A DNA stretch of 33,535 nucleotides from Colwellia sp. (GTDB taxonomy: Bacteria > Pseudomonadota > Gammaproteobacteria > Enterobacterales > Alteromonadaceae). The notes beneath the pieces were generated by a model, which did no database searches, had not been told where the DNA came from, and worked only from the letters and a program-made list of their open reading frames with translations. This document shows, in pieces, positions 28,136 through 33,535 of this stretch (position 1 is the stretch's first letter; each line of letters opens with the position of its first letter). The stretch covers positions 1 through 33,535 of the forward strand of contig JALJPA010000026.1 of the NCBI GenBank assembly GCA_022969215.1, written 5' to 3'. The position numbers were made by a program, and so were the translations under genes.

Positions 28136-29473
28136 CTATTTAAAATTAACTGTTATTTGATCTTCTTCGTATTTTACACTAATACCGCTATCTTTAAAAC
28201 TAGCTGTTACATTACCTATAGTTTGCACCACTCCGAATGATATAAACGGATTTATTGACACCGATAAACTACCCACAACCTGAGGCAAAACATTTATTAC
28301 TGACTTGAACTCAATCACCGGATTATTACTAACAGACAGACTATCAATAGTTGCTGGTGATATATTCAATGGATTGTTAAAAACAATAACAGGGTTATTT
28401 GCTGAAGATGACGAATCAATAGCCTGTGGTGTTATATTTAATACTGCACTAAACGATACTATAGGGTTATTCGATACAGACGAGCTATTTATTGCTGTAG
28501 GAGATATATTTACAACACTATTAAATTGCACTGTTGGATTGTTAGCAGTAGATAAAGAATCAATAGCGTTAGGCGTTATACTTAACACTGAATTAAATGT
28601 TATTGCTGGGTTGTTCGATACACTTAGGCTATCTATCGTGCTTGGCGTTACAGTTACCCCGCCACTAACCTCAAGAAATGCCCCGATTAATCCGCCTGAA
28701 CCATTGCCGGTTGCTTGTGGTGATGTTGAACCTGTTCTGTAATCCTTTAGCGCAACATTTACTAAGTCGCTAGTAGAGTCTGTGTTTAGGGTGTTGTTTG
28801 AACTACCAGTCCCGAATTCGTTAGCGTTGGCGTTTTCTTTTATGTAACAGTAGTTAACTAGTGACTCTGCGCCAGAATCTGTCGGTCTACCTAAATACCA
28901 ATCTGTTGCTAATGAGATGCTATTAAGAAATGTTAGTAGGTTATTAACCCTTACAACCATTCTTTCAATAATGACTGAGTTATTCACCGTGACAGAGCCA
29001 GCGACAGACGAGTTACCCTGTACTATACTGTAAAATACGCAATTATCTAGTGTGGTTGATGTTGTGTCAGCTATAACGGATATCGTACCCCCGGTTACTG
29101 CATCATAAGATATTACCCGGGTAAAGTCGTTGCCTGACATGTTTTGAAATGTGCTTGATTTAGCGACCCCACCGTCTGAGATCCATAAATCTTGAAATTC
29201 TAGAATAGGGTTTGGTGATAAACAAACACGCGAACCAGCCGTATTCGTCAACGTTCTACCGATACCAACTTCACCAGTTAATGCCGTGTCACCTCTTAAT
29301 AACCCGCCGTTAGGGAATGTTTGATTAGGTCTAAATAGCGCATTAATTGCAACATCACTAATCAATTCACCGACCGCACGATTACCGTCGTTTACATTAC
29401 CCTCGGCAGCAGACCATAATATAGGGTCTGCGTAGTCACCGCCTGAGCCAATCGTTTTTACTGTATCGGCCAT
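28136..29473 (-). CDS. Beta-helix-like protein with six 24-aa repeats
   Basis: A 445-residue protein. Residues 1 to about 270 are beta-rich with many Asn and Ser turns (GGDYADPILWSAAEG at the start; TTLDNCVFYSIVQGNSSV), suggesting a solenoid. Residues about 272-417 are six tandem copies of a 24-residue unit of the form NITPxAIDSLSVSNNPVIxF. A short beta end, VSVKYEEDQITVNFK-like, follows. This fits a fibre or adhesin on head or tail. Its place beside terminase rather than with the tail genes is odd. It is coupled to the 108-aa gene by TAATG. Confidence 0.7.
   Translation of the reverse strand: MADTVKTIGSGGDYADPILWSAAEGNVNDGNRAVGELISDVAINALFRPNQTFPNGGLLRGDTALTGEVGIGRTLTNTAGSRVCLSPNPILEFQDLWISDGGVAKSSTFQNMSGNDFTRVISYDAVTGGTISVIADTTSTTLDNCVFYSIVQGNSSVAGSVTVNNSVIIERMVVRVNNLLTFLNSISLATDWYLGRPTDSGAESLVNYCYIKENANANEFGTGSSNNTLNTDSTSDLVNVALKDYRTGSTSPQATGNGSGGLIGAFLEVSGGVTVTPSTIDSLSVSNNPAITFNSVLSITPNAIDSLSTANNPTVQFNSVVNISPTAINSSSVSNNPIVSFSAVLNITPQAIDSSSSANNPVIVFNNPLNISPATIDSLSVSNNPVIEFKSVINVLPQVVGSLSVSINPFISFGVVQTIGNVTASFKDSGISVKYEEDQITVNFK
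28220..28665 (-). repeat. Six tandem 72-bp coding repeats
   Basis: The 24-residue unit is repeated six times in frame. The core SVSNNP or TANNP followed by a strand is present in all but the last copy, which reads SVSINP. Copies have diverged in third positions, so the array is not recent, and the last copy is the most degenerate. Confidence 0.75.
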
Positions 29474-29799
29474 TAGTGCGTCACCTTATGCTCTAACAGC
29501 TTTGAAATCGTTATATTTATTCTTCCTGTAGATAGCAATTCATCGAAACACTCAGTACCTTCAAGAACTGGCTCAAGTCCGTAAATATTATTATGCGTGG
29601 TAGGGTTCATATTTGGCTCTAATAGCGTTTGTATTTCGACGTTATCAAAGTCTGCATCACTAACCTCTATGATTACAAAAGCACCACCTTGTGGCTCAAC
29701 ACTATCACCCAGGTATTGTTCACCTGGGTAAGCGCCGACACAATCACCTATGTAATCAAGTCCCGCTGTAAATCTTCTAACAACTATTTTACAGGCCAT
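29473..29799 (-). CDS. 108-aa hypothetical phage protein
   Basis: Begins MACKIVVRRFTAGLDYIGDCVGAYPGEQYLGDSVEPQGG and has a beta-rich middle (FVIIEVSDADFDNVEIQTLL). It is coupled to both neighbours by TAATG. I do not recognise the family. It may be a chaperone or partner of the repeat protein encoded next, a common arrangement for fibre genes, but this is inferred. Confidence 0.6.
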   Translation of the reverse strand: MACKIVVRRFTAGLDYIGDCVGAYPGEQYLGDSVEPQGGAFVIIEVSDADFDNVEIQTLLEPNMNPTTHNNIYGLEPVLEGTECFDELLSTGRINITISKLLEHKVTH

Positions 29800-30086
29800 T
29801 ACTTACCCTTGTTTTTTGATTTGTGTTCTTTATGTAACCTTAACATAGAACCCAAAGGTTTAAGTATTTCTACCCATAGCTTTTTAAGATTTAATAGAAT
29901 AATGATTAGCAGAGATGCAAATAAGAAGATTTTAACCCATGCGCCATACGTCACACCCATTAGCACTAGATCTTCCAAACCCATTGCCGTGAGCGCTTCA
30001 TTACCACTAAGAGCTACGCCCCCATTAGCGCCTATTACGCTTATTGTCGCTATTTTCTGTGCCACTGTCGTCGTTGCTTCGTTCAT
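29799..30086 (-). CDS. 95-aa membrane protein, holin candidate
   Basis: Begins MNEATTTVAQKIATISVIGANGG. A polar N-terminal half is followed by one clear hydrophobic helix at about 50-66 (WVKIFLFASLLIIILLNL) and a basic tail ending HKEHKSKNKGK. A weaker hydrophobic stretch (LEDLVLMGVTYG) may form a hairpin. The layout resembles small phage holins. Its ATG overlaps the stop of the 159-aa gene and lies within the 53-aa gene. Confidence 0.55.
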   Translation of the reverse strand: MNEATTTVAQKIATISVIGANGGVALSGNEALTAMGLEDLVLMGVTYGAWVKIFLFASLLIIILLNLKKLWVEILKPLGSMLRLHKEHKSKNKGK

Positions 30087-30186
30087 CTTCTGACCCTCTT
30101 AAAGCCCATACGATCAATTTGCCCATGATCCATATTGTATTTATGCCGATTAAAATAACTACCATCGCGTTTATGTAGTCGTCCAT
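30025..30186 (-). CDS. 53-aa single-pass membrane protein, overlapping gene
   Basis: Begins MDDYINAMVVILIGINTIWIMGKLIVWALRG and ends in a charged, Asn/Asp/Arg-rich tail. One strong hydrophobic helix covers residues 6-28. AGGGGGT at good spacing precedes the ATG, one of the better ribosome sites in this region. It overlaps the end of the 159-aa gene by 104 bases and the start of the 95-aa gene by 62 bases, each in another frame. It may be a spanin- or holin-related protein. Confidence 0.5.
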   Translation of the reverse strand: MDDYINAMVVILIGINTIWIMGKLIVWALRGSEDERSNDDSGTENSDNKRNRR

Positions 30187-30562
30187 TAGACCCCCTAAAG
30201 CATGCAATGGCTAAAAATATATATAAAGCTATTGCGGTTGGTCTATAAAACAAACCTACACTAGCATAAGAATCTATTAACCATAAGTAAGCCGCCAAGA
30301 GTTCTAACAACATTAATAGGCATGAAAAAAGAGCTATGAAAGCTATTTTCTTTGTAAATTTGGAGCTGAAGGCGGCTATACAAGGCAACGCATAAAGCAT
30401 CGAGCCTAGAGCAAACGACCATAAGCCGCTTAACTCAACCTTTAAAGCTACACAAAGGGCTATTACTAATAAACCAAAGACGACACAAGCCGACACAAGG
30501 CAACGCTTAAGTGCGGCCTTAAGAGCTATTGCAGCCACTAGTAAATTAATAAAAGTCCACAT
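30083..30562 (-). CDS. 159-aa multi-pass membrane protein
   Basis: Begins MWTFINLLVAAIALKAALKRCLVS. Four or five hydrophobic helices cover residues 3-120 (CVVFGLLVIALCVAL, WSFALGSMLYALPCIAAF, IAFIALFSCLLMLLELLAAYLWL, AIALYIFLAIACF). The last 38 residues are polar and basic, and are encoded by DNA that also codes for the 53-aa membrane protein. No family recognised. It is the second gene after a strong promoter and sits in a small membrane-protein cluster upstream of the terminase genes. Confidence 0.55.
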   Translation of the reverse strand: MWTFINLLVAAIALKAALKRCLVSACVVFGLLVIALCVALKVELSGLWSFALGSMLYALPCIAAFSSKFTKKIAFIALFSCLLMLLELLAAYLWLIDSYASVGLFYRPTAIALYIFLAIACFRGSNGRLHKRDGSYFNRHKYNMDHGQIDRMGFKRVRR

Positions 30563-30565
30563 AGT

Positions 30566-30649
30566 TTAGGTATCCTCTTCTGGTTCTGGGTTTGGCTCTG
30601 GTGGGGGAGTTGGTTCTGGCTCTGGCTTTGGTTCTAATCCTGCTGGCAT
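30566..30649 (-). CDS. 27-aa Pro/Glu-rich micropeptide
   Basis: Starts MPAGLEPKPEPEPTPPPEPN and ends EPEEDT. Almost every second residue is proline. AAGGAAGT precedes the ATG at good spacing, and the stop lies three bases before the next ATG. Proline-rich rods of this type occur in periplasm-spanning proteins, but there is no lipobox or signal here. It is the first gene after the promoter at 30683-30711. Confidence 0.5.
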   Translation of the reverse strand: MPAGLEPKPEPEPTPPPEPNPEPEEDT

Positions 30650-30682
30650 AATTTTACTTCCTTACTTTGTGAATAATTCATA

Positions 30683-30711
30683 ATTATAGCAAATCCTTTA
30701 GCTTTTGTTTA
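30683..30711 (-). promoter_or_regulatory. Leftward promoter before the membrane-protein and terminase genes
   Basis: TAAACA (30711-30706) and TATAAT (30688-30683) are 17 bases apart, with TGC before the -10 (extended -10). It overlaps the last codons of NinG. Transcription would begin near 30676 and run through the membrane cluster into the terminase genes, making it a candidate late promoter. Confidence 0.7.
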
Positions 30712-31208
30712 TACCGCAGCTCAATTTCTTTTAACTCTGCGCAAGTATATTTTTTAGGTTCGTGTGGACCTTCTATCCAGTCAACCTTTTCTGTGCCTAT
30801 TTTCTTTATCAGATTGATACGGTAATCAGCGATATTACCAGAAAGATGGTTATTGCAAGGAGCGCATTGTTTGTTGTTGTTGAGTTCTTCAAACCTAAGT
30901 TCAGGGTGCGCCCCAACGCTTCGATAATGCCCAGCATGGTATTGCCCAGTATGATGGCGCTGACAACTAATACAGGGATCGTTACTATCACGAAACCTAA
31001 TATAAGCATTAAAAGCTTGTTGGGCAACTTTAGCGCGGTATGATTTATCATTGTCCTTTAACTCCTTCTTCTTTTGTTTGTGTGTCTTATCGGCCTTAGA
31101 TTCTCGCTCAGTCTTTTGCCATTCAGCCAAGCAGGCAGGATTAAAACAGGTTTTTTGCAGAAAGAATCTAGGCTCAAACTTGTCTTTGCATACTTTGCAT
31201 TTAGCCAT
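30684..31208 (-). CDS. ninG: NinG / Rap-like recombination nuclease
   Basis: A 174-residue protein of the lambda NinG (Rap) family, which acts on branched DNA in phage recombination. An N-terminal zinc ribbon has CKVC (4-7) and C21/C26. A helical basic middle (KADKTHKQKKKELKDND) follows. The C-terminal HNH-like part has CISCQRHHTGQYHAGHYRSVG and KQCAPCNNHLSG. Family length is about 200 residues, so this is full or nearly full size. AAGGATAAGT precedes the ATG. It is the best marker of a nin-like region. Confidence 0.92.
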   Translation of the reverse strand: MAKCKVCKDKFEPRFFLQKTCFNPACLAEWQKTERESKADKTHKQKKKELKDNDKSYRAKVAQQAFNAYIRFRDSNDPCISCQRHHTGQYHAGHYRSVGAHPELRFEELNNNKQCAPCNNHLSGNIADYRINLIKKIGTEKVDWIEGPHEPKKYTCAELKEIELRYKQKLKDLL

Positions 31209-31374
31209 TACTTATCCTTACTTGATTAAATGCCCATCTCAATAATAAATTAACAGGCTGACCACAATTCCAACATAAACTTTTATTGCGGCGCTGTGGG
31301 TAGTATTGATCACCTTTGTTGATAGTGTGACCTCGTTTACATTTATGACTCTTGCTTGCTTTAGTTAGTGCCAT
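31201..31374 (-). CDS. 57-aa putative zinc-binding protein
   Basis: Begins MALTKASKSHKCKRGHTINKGDQYYP. Cys12, His16 and the CWNC pair near residues 34-37 could bind zinc. It resembles small cysteine-containing proteins of the lambdoid nin region. AAAGGAATAAAC precedes ATG 31374, which I prefer to an upstream in-frame ATG. It overlaps NinG by eight bases. Confidence 0.65.
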   Translation of the reverse strand: MALTKASKSHKCKRGHTINKGDQYYPQRRNKSLCWNCGQPVNLLLRWAFNQVRISNG

Positions 31375-31510
31375 GTTTATTCCTTTCACTAATAAAGTAA
31401 TTTTTCATTTGTACTAATTCATTTATATCTGATTGATCATCAGCTCCATCACTAAATTTTAATGCGTAGTTACAGAGGTGTATCATTTTATTAAGAAACC
31501 ATATCTTCAT
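31361..31510 (-). CDS. 49-aa hypothetical nin-region protein
   Basis: Begins MKIWFLNKMIHLCNYALKFSDGADDQ. AAAGGAG at ideal spacing precedes ATG 31510 and lies over the stop of the previous gene. It is mostly helical and overlaps the next gene by 14 bases. No family recognised. Confidence 0.6.
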   Translation of the reverse strand: MKIWFLNKMIHLCNYALKFSDGADDQSDINELVQMKNYFISERNKHGTN

Positions 31511-31514
31511 GGTG

Positions 31515-31835
31515 TTACTCCTTTGGTGGTTCGTATTCATCGGCAATATCGTTATTCATATCCCAGTAGAAAATCTCCCAGTACCCACTAAGCGAATAAC
31601 CCATTTTACGATAAAGCTCTCGGTAGCTTTCTGTATTCTTATTATTGCCTTTGGCATGAAAGCCTATACATATTTCATTTAGTGAGCAATCATCAATAAA
31701 CTGGCGAATAAAAGGATCTTCTTTCCATCGAATGGTTCCTTGTTCATCCATTGTAATTTCATGCTTATGATGTTGCTCTGTTTTCATCATTTCATCATAA
31801 TCACTTGGTAACTCTTTTCTTGTTATCGTCTTCAT
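31515..31835 (-). CDS. 106-aa hypothetical nin-region protein
   Basis: Begins MKTITRKELPSDYDEMMKTEQHHKHEITMDEQGTIRWKED. The N-terminal strand plus an acidic and His-rich turn leads to a segment CSLNEICIGFHAKGNN and a C-terminal YWEIFYWDMNNDIADEYEPP. Soluble and acidic. No family recognised. Its start lies inside a repeated gene-boundary sequence. Confidence 0.6.
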   Translation of the reverse strand: MKTITRKELPSDYDEMMKTEQHHKHEITMDEQGTIRWKEDPFIRQFIDDCSLNEICIGFHAKGNNKNTESYRELYRKMGYSLSGYWEIFYWDMNNDIADEYEPPKE

Positions 31836-31838
31836 AAT

Positions 31839-32006
31839 CTATTTATCCTTATTCTTTATATCGGTCAACAATTCACATATCCACGATAGGTAGAAAAACA
31901 TAATAAATGCACATCCCGCTATGAAACCCGTAACAGGTCTATCAAATATAGTTGTCGCAATTAAGTTTGTAACAGCAGCCGCTAACCAAACCGTTTTAAT
32001 CCTCAT
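31839..32006 (-). CDS. 55-aa two-helix membrane protein
   Basis: Begins MRIKTVWLAAAVTNLIATTIF and continues PVTGFIAGCAFIMFFYLSWICELL. Two hydrophobic helices with a short loop form a hairpin. AGAGGA precedes the start at suitable spacing for the second of two nearby ATGs. It ends in the shared boundary element, just before the 106-aa gene. Possible membrane-acting early protein; function unknown. Confidence 0.6.
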   Translation of the reverse strand: MRIKTVWLAAAVTNLIATTIFDRPVTGFIAGCAFIMFFYLSWICELLTDIKNKDK

Positions 32007-32032
32007 AATCATTCCTCTTGTCTATTTAGTAG

Positions 32033-32233
32033 TTAAAGCTTATTAAAAGCCGTAAAGTTAATATCGTCCGCGTCTGGGTAGTTAGTTCTTGCTATCTTTT
32101 GTAGCTCTTCCCAAGCCTCATCAACCAAATCTTTCTTAGCATCACATTTAATCGTAAAGACACCGCAACAAAATTTACTGTAATACGCTGCTTTGCTTGC
32201 AGTGTAATTGTAGAAAAATTTACCTTCTTTCAT
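32033..32233 (-). CDS. 66-aa hypothetical nin-region protein
   Basis: Begins MKEGKFFYNYTASKAAYYSKFCCGVFTIKC. It has a CC pair, a later single Cys and a helical C-terminal half (DLVDEAWEELQKIARTNYPDAD). Soluble. Start inside a second copy of the boundary element shared with the 106-aa gene. No family recognised. Confidence 0.6.
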   Translation of the reverse strand: MKEGKFFYNYTASKAAYYSKFCCGVFTIKCDAKKDLVDEAWEELQKIARTNYPDADDINFTAFNKL

Positions 32234-32240
32234 AATCTAT

Positions 32241-32684
32241 TTACCCTTTGTAGTCTAAATTTAAACCCATAGCTCCGAAATGGTTCTGCAAATCATCTCT
32301 AAGCCTTTTGTGCATCTTAGTATTAAACAGTCGTGTTACTGGTAGGCTTTCCATCTCAATCATTTGTTGCTCATAACTCAATTGAAAATAACCCTTGGCA
32401 TTTAACCCTTCACCAATTAACGGCCCCATATATTCATCAGCTAAAAGTATAGGCATTCCAAACGTAAGCTTTATATACCTTGTTGCTTCTGGAATAGTTA
32501 ACGCCAGTATGTCAGATATTTCAGGTATCCAAGACTGATAAGCTCTATTAGCTGATAAACTTCTACCTGTCTTTACCTCGACTATATTTAGTCTAAATTT
32601 CTTTTGTAGGTTCTCACCTAAGAACTTATCTACTCTTCTGTAAACGTCTTGCCTATTAGTTAATGTTATTGACTGGTCTTTCAT
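32241..32684 (-). CDS. Conserved phage protein, possibly recombination-related (NinB-like)
   Basis: A 147-residue protein. Residues about 35-60, VEVKTGRSLSANRAYQSWIPEIS, contain the RSL-NR motif shared with NinB/Orf-type recombination mediators and several phage families. Residues 70-115 (IKLTFGMPILLADEY, then LSYEQQMIEMESLPVTRLFNTKMH) match a conserved phage family I recall without a firm name. The nin-region position and length support a recombination-related role, but the link to NinB is tentative. It overlaps the upstream gene by 29 bases. Confidence 0.6.
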   Translation of the reverse strand: MKDQSITLTNRQDVYRRVDKFLGENLQKKFRLNIVEVKTGRSLSANRAYQSWIPEISDILALTIPEATRYIKLTFGMPILLADEYMGPLIGEGLNAKGYFQLSYEQQMIEMESLPVTRLFNTKMHKRLRDDLQNHFGAMGLNLDYKG

Positions 32685-33018
32685 TGTTTACCTCAATGCT
32701 TATTCGCCTAACAGTAGCTAATGTTGAAAGGTATTTGTTAGCTATTTCAATGTTAGTAAGTTTAGATACTCCGAAGGCTCTACTCCATAGCGTAGCCTTT
32801 ATCTGTGCAAAGTTACTGGGCTTTCCTTTTCTTTTTGCAGCCTTTAGCTTGGTGTGCTTGTTTTTTATGTCATTCCTTTCTTTCGTTAATGTCTTTATTT
32901 TATTCTTGTAAAAGTTATCGTAAAACTCAGCGACCATTGATAACTGCTTATTTAGCCTTGCTATCTCGTCCCATTGACTTACAAAGCCAGATATATTGTC
33001 CATTGCTGCTATGTTCAT
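32656..33018 (-). CDS. 120-aa basic helical protein
   Basis: Begins MNIAAMDNISGFVSQWDEIARLNKQLSMVAEFYDNF. The middle is strongly basic and coiled-coil-like (YKNKIKTLTKERNDIKNKHTKLKAAKRKGK). A C-terminal helix-rich part (TNIEIANKYLSTLATVRRIS) could contain a helix-turn-helix. Its ATG overlaps the stop of the previous small gene (ATGA). A DNA-binding role is possible but unproven. Confidence 0.6.
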   Translation of the reverse strand: MNIAAMDNISGFVSQWDEIARLNKQLSMVAEFYDNFYKNKIKTLTKERNDIKNKHTKLKAAKRKGKPSNFAQIKATLWSRAFGVSKLTNIEIANKYLSTLATVRRISIEVNNERPVNNIN

Positions 33019-33125
33019 GTTATCGCCTTAACTAATAATTCTGTAAATTGTGGGTAAGTGGTTAAGCATGCTAGTGACCATGCAGCGATAGTTAAATAAA
33101 TATATGTTTTGGTTCTTGCTGTCAT
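33015..33125 (-). CDS. 36-aa small membrane protein
   Basis: Begins MTARTKTYIYLTIAAWSLACLTTYPQ and ends LLVKAIT. One hydrophobic helix with a Cys. AAGG at eight-base spacing precedes the ATG, and the stop overlaps the next start as ATGA. Coupling and the ribosome site support it; no family recognised. Confidence 0.5.
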   Translation of the reverse strand: MTARTKTYIYLTIAAWSLACLTTYPQFTELLVKAIT

Positions 33126-33163
33126 GGTCTTAGCCTTGTTAGATGCCTTTATTGGCGTGATTG

Positions 33164-33469
33164 TTAATCAGTGCATTGAAATTCTTTAGTTACCATCCAT
33201 GCTGAACACCCGTACTCACTTCTAGCCTGACAAAGCTTGCTTTCATACTCAAACGCTTCAGCGCTGGCATACCCCCAAACTTTACACCGCGCAATAGCTT
33301 TATTCAGTGCTTCTAAAGGATCTGCGTTCGGCATGTCCATACCTCCGTAGCTATAAGACATTTTAACTATACCGTCAGCTTTAGAACCGCCGCTTGCTCC
33401 GTAACTTTTTTGAACTGCGCACCCTGAAGATAGTGCGAATGATAAAATACATAATATAAGTAATTTCAT
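33164..33469 (-). CDS. YecR-like lipoprotein
   Basis: A 101-residue secreted lipoprotein. A signal peptide MKLLILCILSFALSSGC ends at a lipobox cysteine (Cys17). The body has the YecR family pattern: GGSKADGIVKMSYSYGG, ALNKAIARCKVWGYASAEAFEYESKLCQ, and a final GCSAWMVTKEFQC, with paired cysteines. YecR-like proteins occur in phages and near flagellar genes; their function is not settled. AAAAGGAAA precedes the start. It is the first complete gene of the nin-side operon at the right edge of the window. Confidence 0.85.
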   Translation of the reverse strand: MKLLILCILSFALSSGCAVQKSYGASGGSKADGIVKMSYSYGGMDMPNADPLEALNKAIARCKVWGYASAEAFEYESKLCQARSEYGCSAWMVTKEFQCTD

Positions 33470-33493
33470 AATATTTCCTTTTGCTTTAGTTAT

Positions 33494-33510
33494 GGCGGCT
33501 ATTAACCGCC
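33494..33510. repeat. GGCGG/CCGCC hairpin near the right edge
   Basis: GGCGG and CCGCC flank seven bases. No T run follows on either strand. It lies upstream of the lipoprotein gene. If the molecule is circular it would lie over the stop codon of the short gene cut by the left edge. Confidence 0.4.
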
Positions 33511-33535
33511 TGTTAGGTTGTTAGTTAAAATGGAA

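Noticed and set aside
28305-28742. 145-codon rightward open frame
   Set aside because: It lies wholly antisense to the 24-residue repeat array of a leftward gene, has no ribosome site, and its repetitive protein merely mirrors that array.
1-33535. CRISPR array, tRNA genes, insertion sequences, reverse transcriptase or diversity-generating element
   Set aside because: No regularly spaced repeats with unique spacers, no cloverleaf sequence, no transposase and no reverse-transcriptase motif were seen on either strand.

Overview
The window looks like a complete or nearly complete genome of a siphovirus-like tailed phage (or prophage) of about 33.5 kb. It is AT-rich, almost every base is coding, and gene junctions such as TAATG and ATGA are tightly packed. 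The family-level resemblance (lambdoid nin genes, a DUF1376 replication protein with a DnaB-type helicase, a DUF4055 portal and a YecR-like lipoprotein) and the base composition suggest a phage of a gammaproteobacterium, possibly a marine one. The host is an inference. No integrase, CI-like repressor, tRNA, CRISPR array or insertion sequence was seen.

Layout. (1) 1-2081, leftward: eight small early genes behind a clear sigma70-type promoter at 2125-2152. (2) 2082-2247: divergent control region with a 30-bp palindrome. (3) 2248-8237, rightward: a likely ribbon-helix-helix regulator, the replication protein with an iteron-like array inside its gene, the replicative helicase, an HNH protein, many tiny genes, and a muramidase-like gene preceded by two tiny membrane proteins. 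A terminator ends this unit at 8245-8276. One leftward membrane-protein gene (5738-6151) interrupts it. (4) 8279-24049, leftward, listed here from its downstream end: tail spike, tail tip, tape measure, tail assembly chaperones with a -1 frameshift site, tail tube, tail terminator, head-tail connectors, major capsid, scaffold, minor head protein and portal. (5) 24172-25834, rightward: a five-gene cassette lying antisense between portal and terminase. (6) 25831-30649, leftward: both terminase subunits, a beta-rich repeat protein and a cluster of small membrane proteins. (7) 30684-33469, leftward: a nin-like region (NinG and small proteins) and a YecR-like lipoprotein.

How the parts fit. The early leftward unit at the left edge and the nin-like region at the right edge run in the same direction. 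Joining the two window ends gives an uninterrupted short reading frame, so the molecule may be circular or circularly permuted with one long leftward transcript from early to late genes. Candidate promoters with strong -10 boxes punctuate that strand near 30.69, 24.08, 19.52 and 18.64 kb, and two of them sit directly behind intrinsic terminators with identical spacing.

The most interesting observations are the 11-bp tandem repeats inside the replication gene (a candidate origin), the A AAA AAG frameshift site that makes a G-T type tail chaperone, the duplicated terminator-promoter unit flanking a small operon downstream of the capsid genes, the antisense cassette between terL and portal, and short conserved gene-boundary repeats that recur in three different operons.
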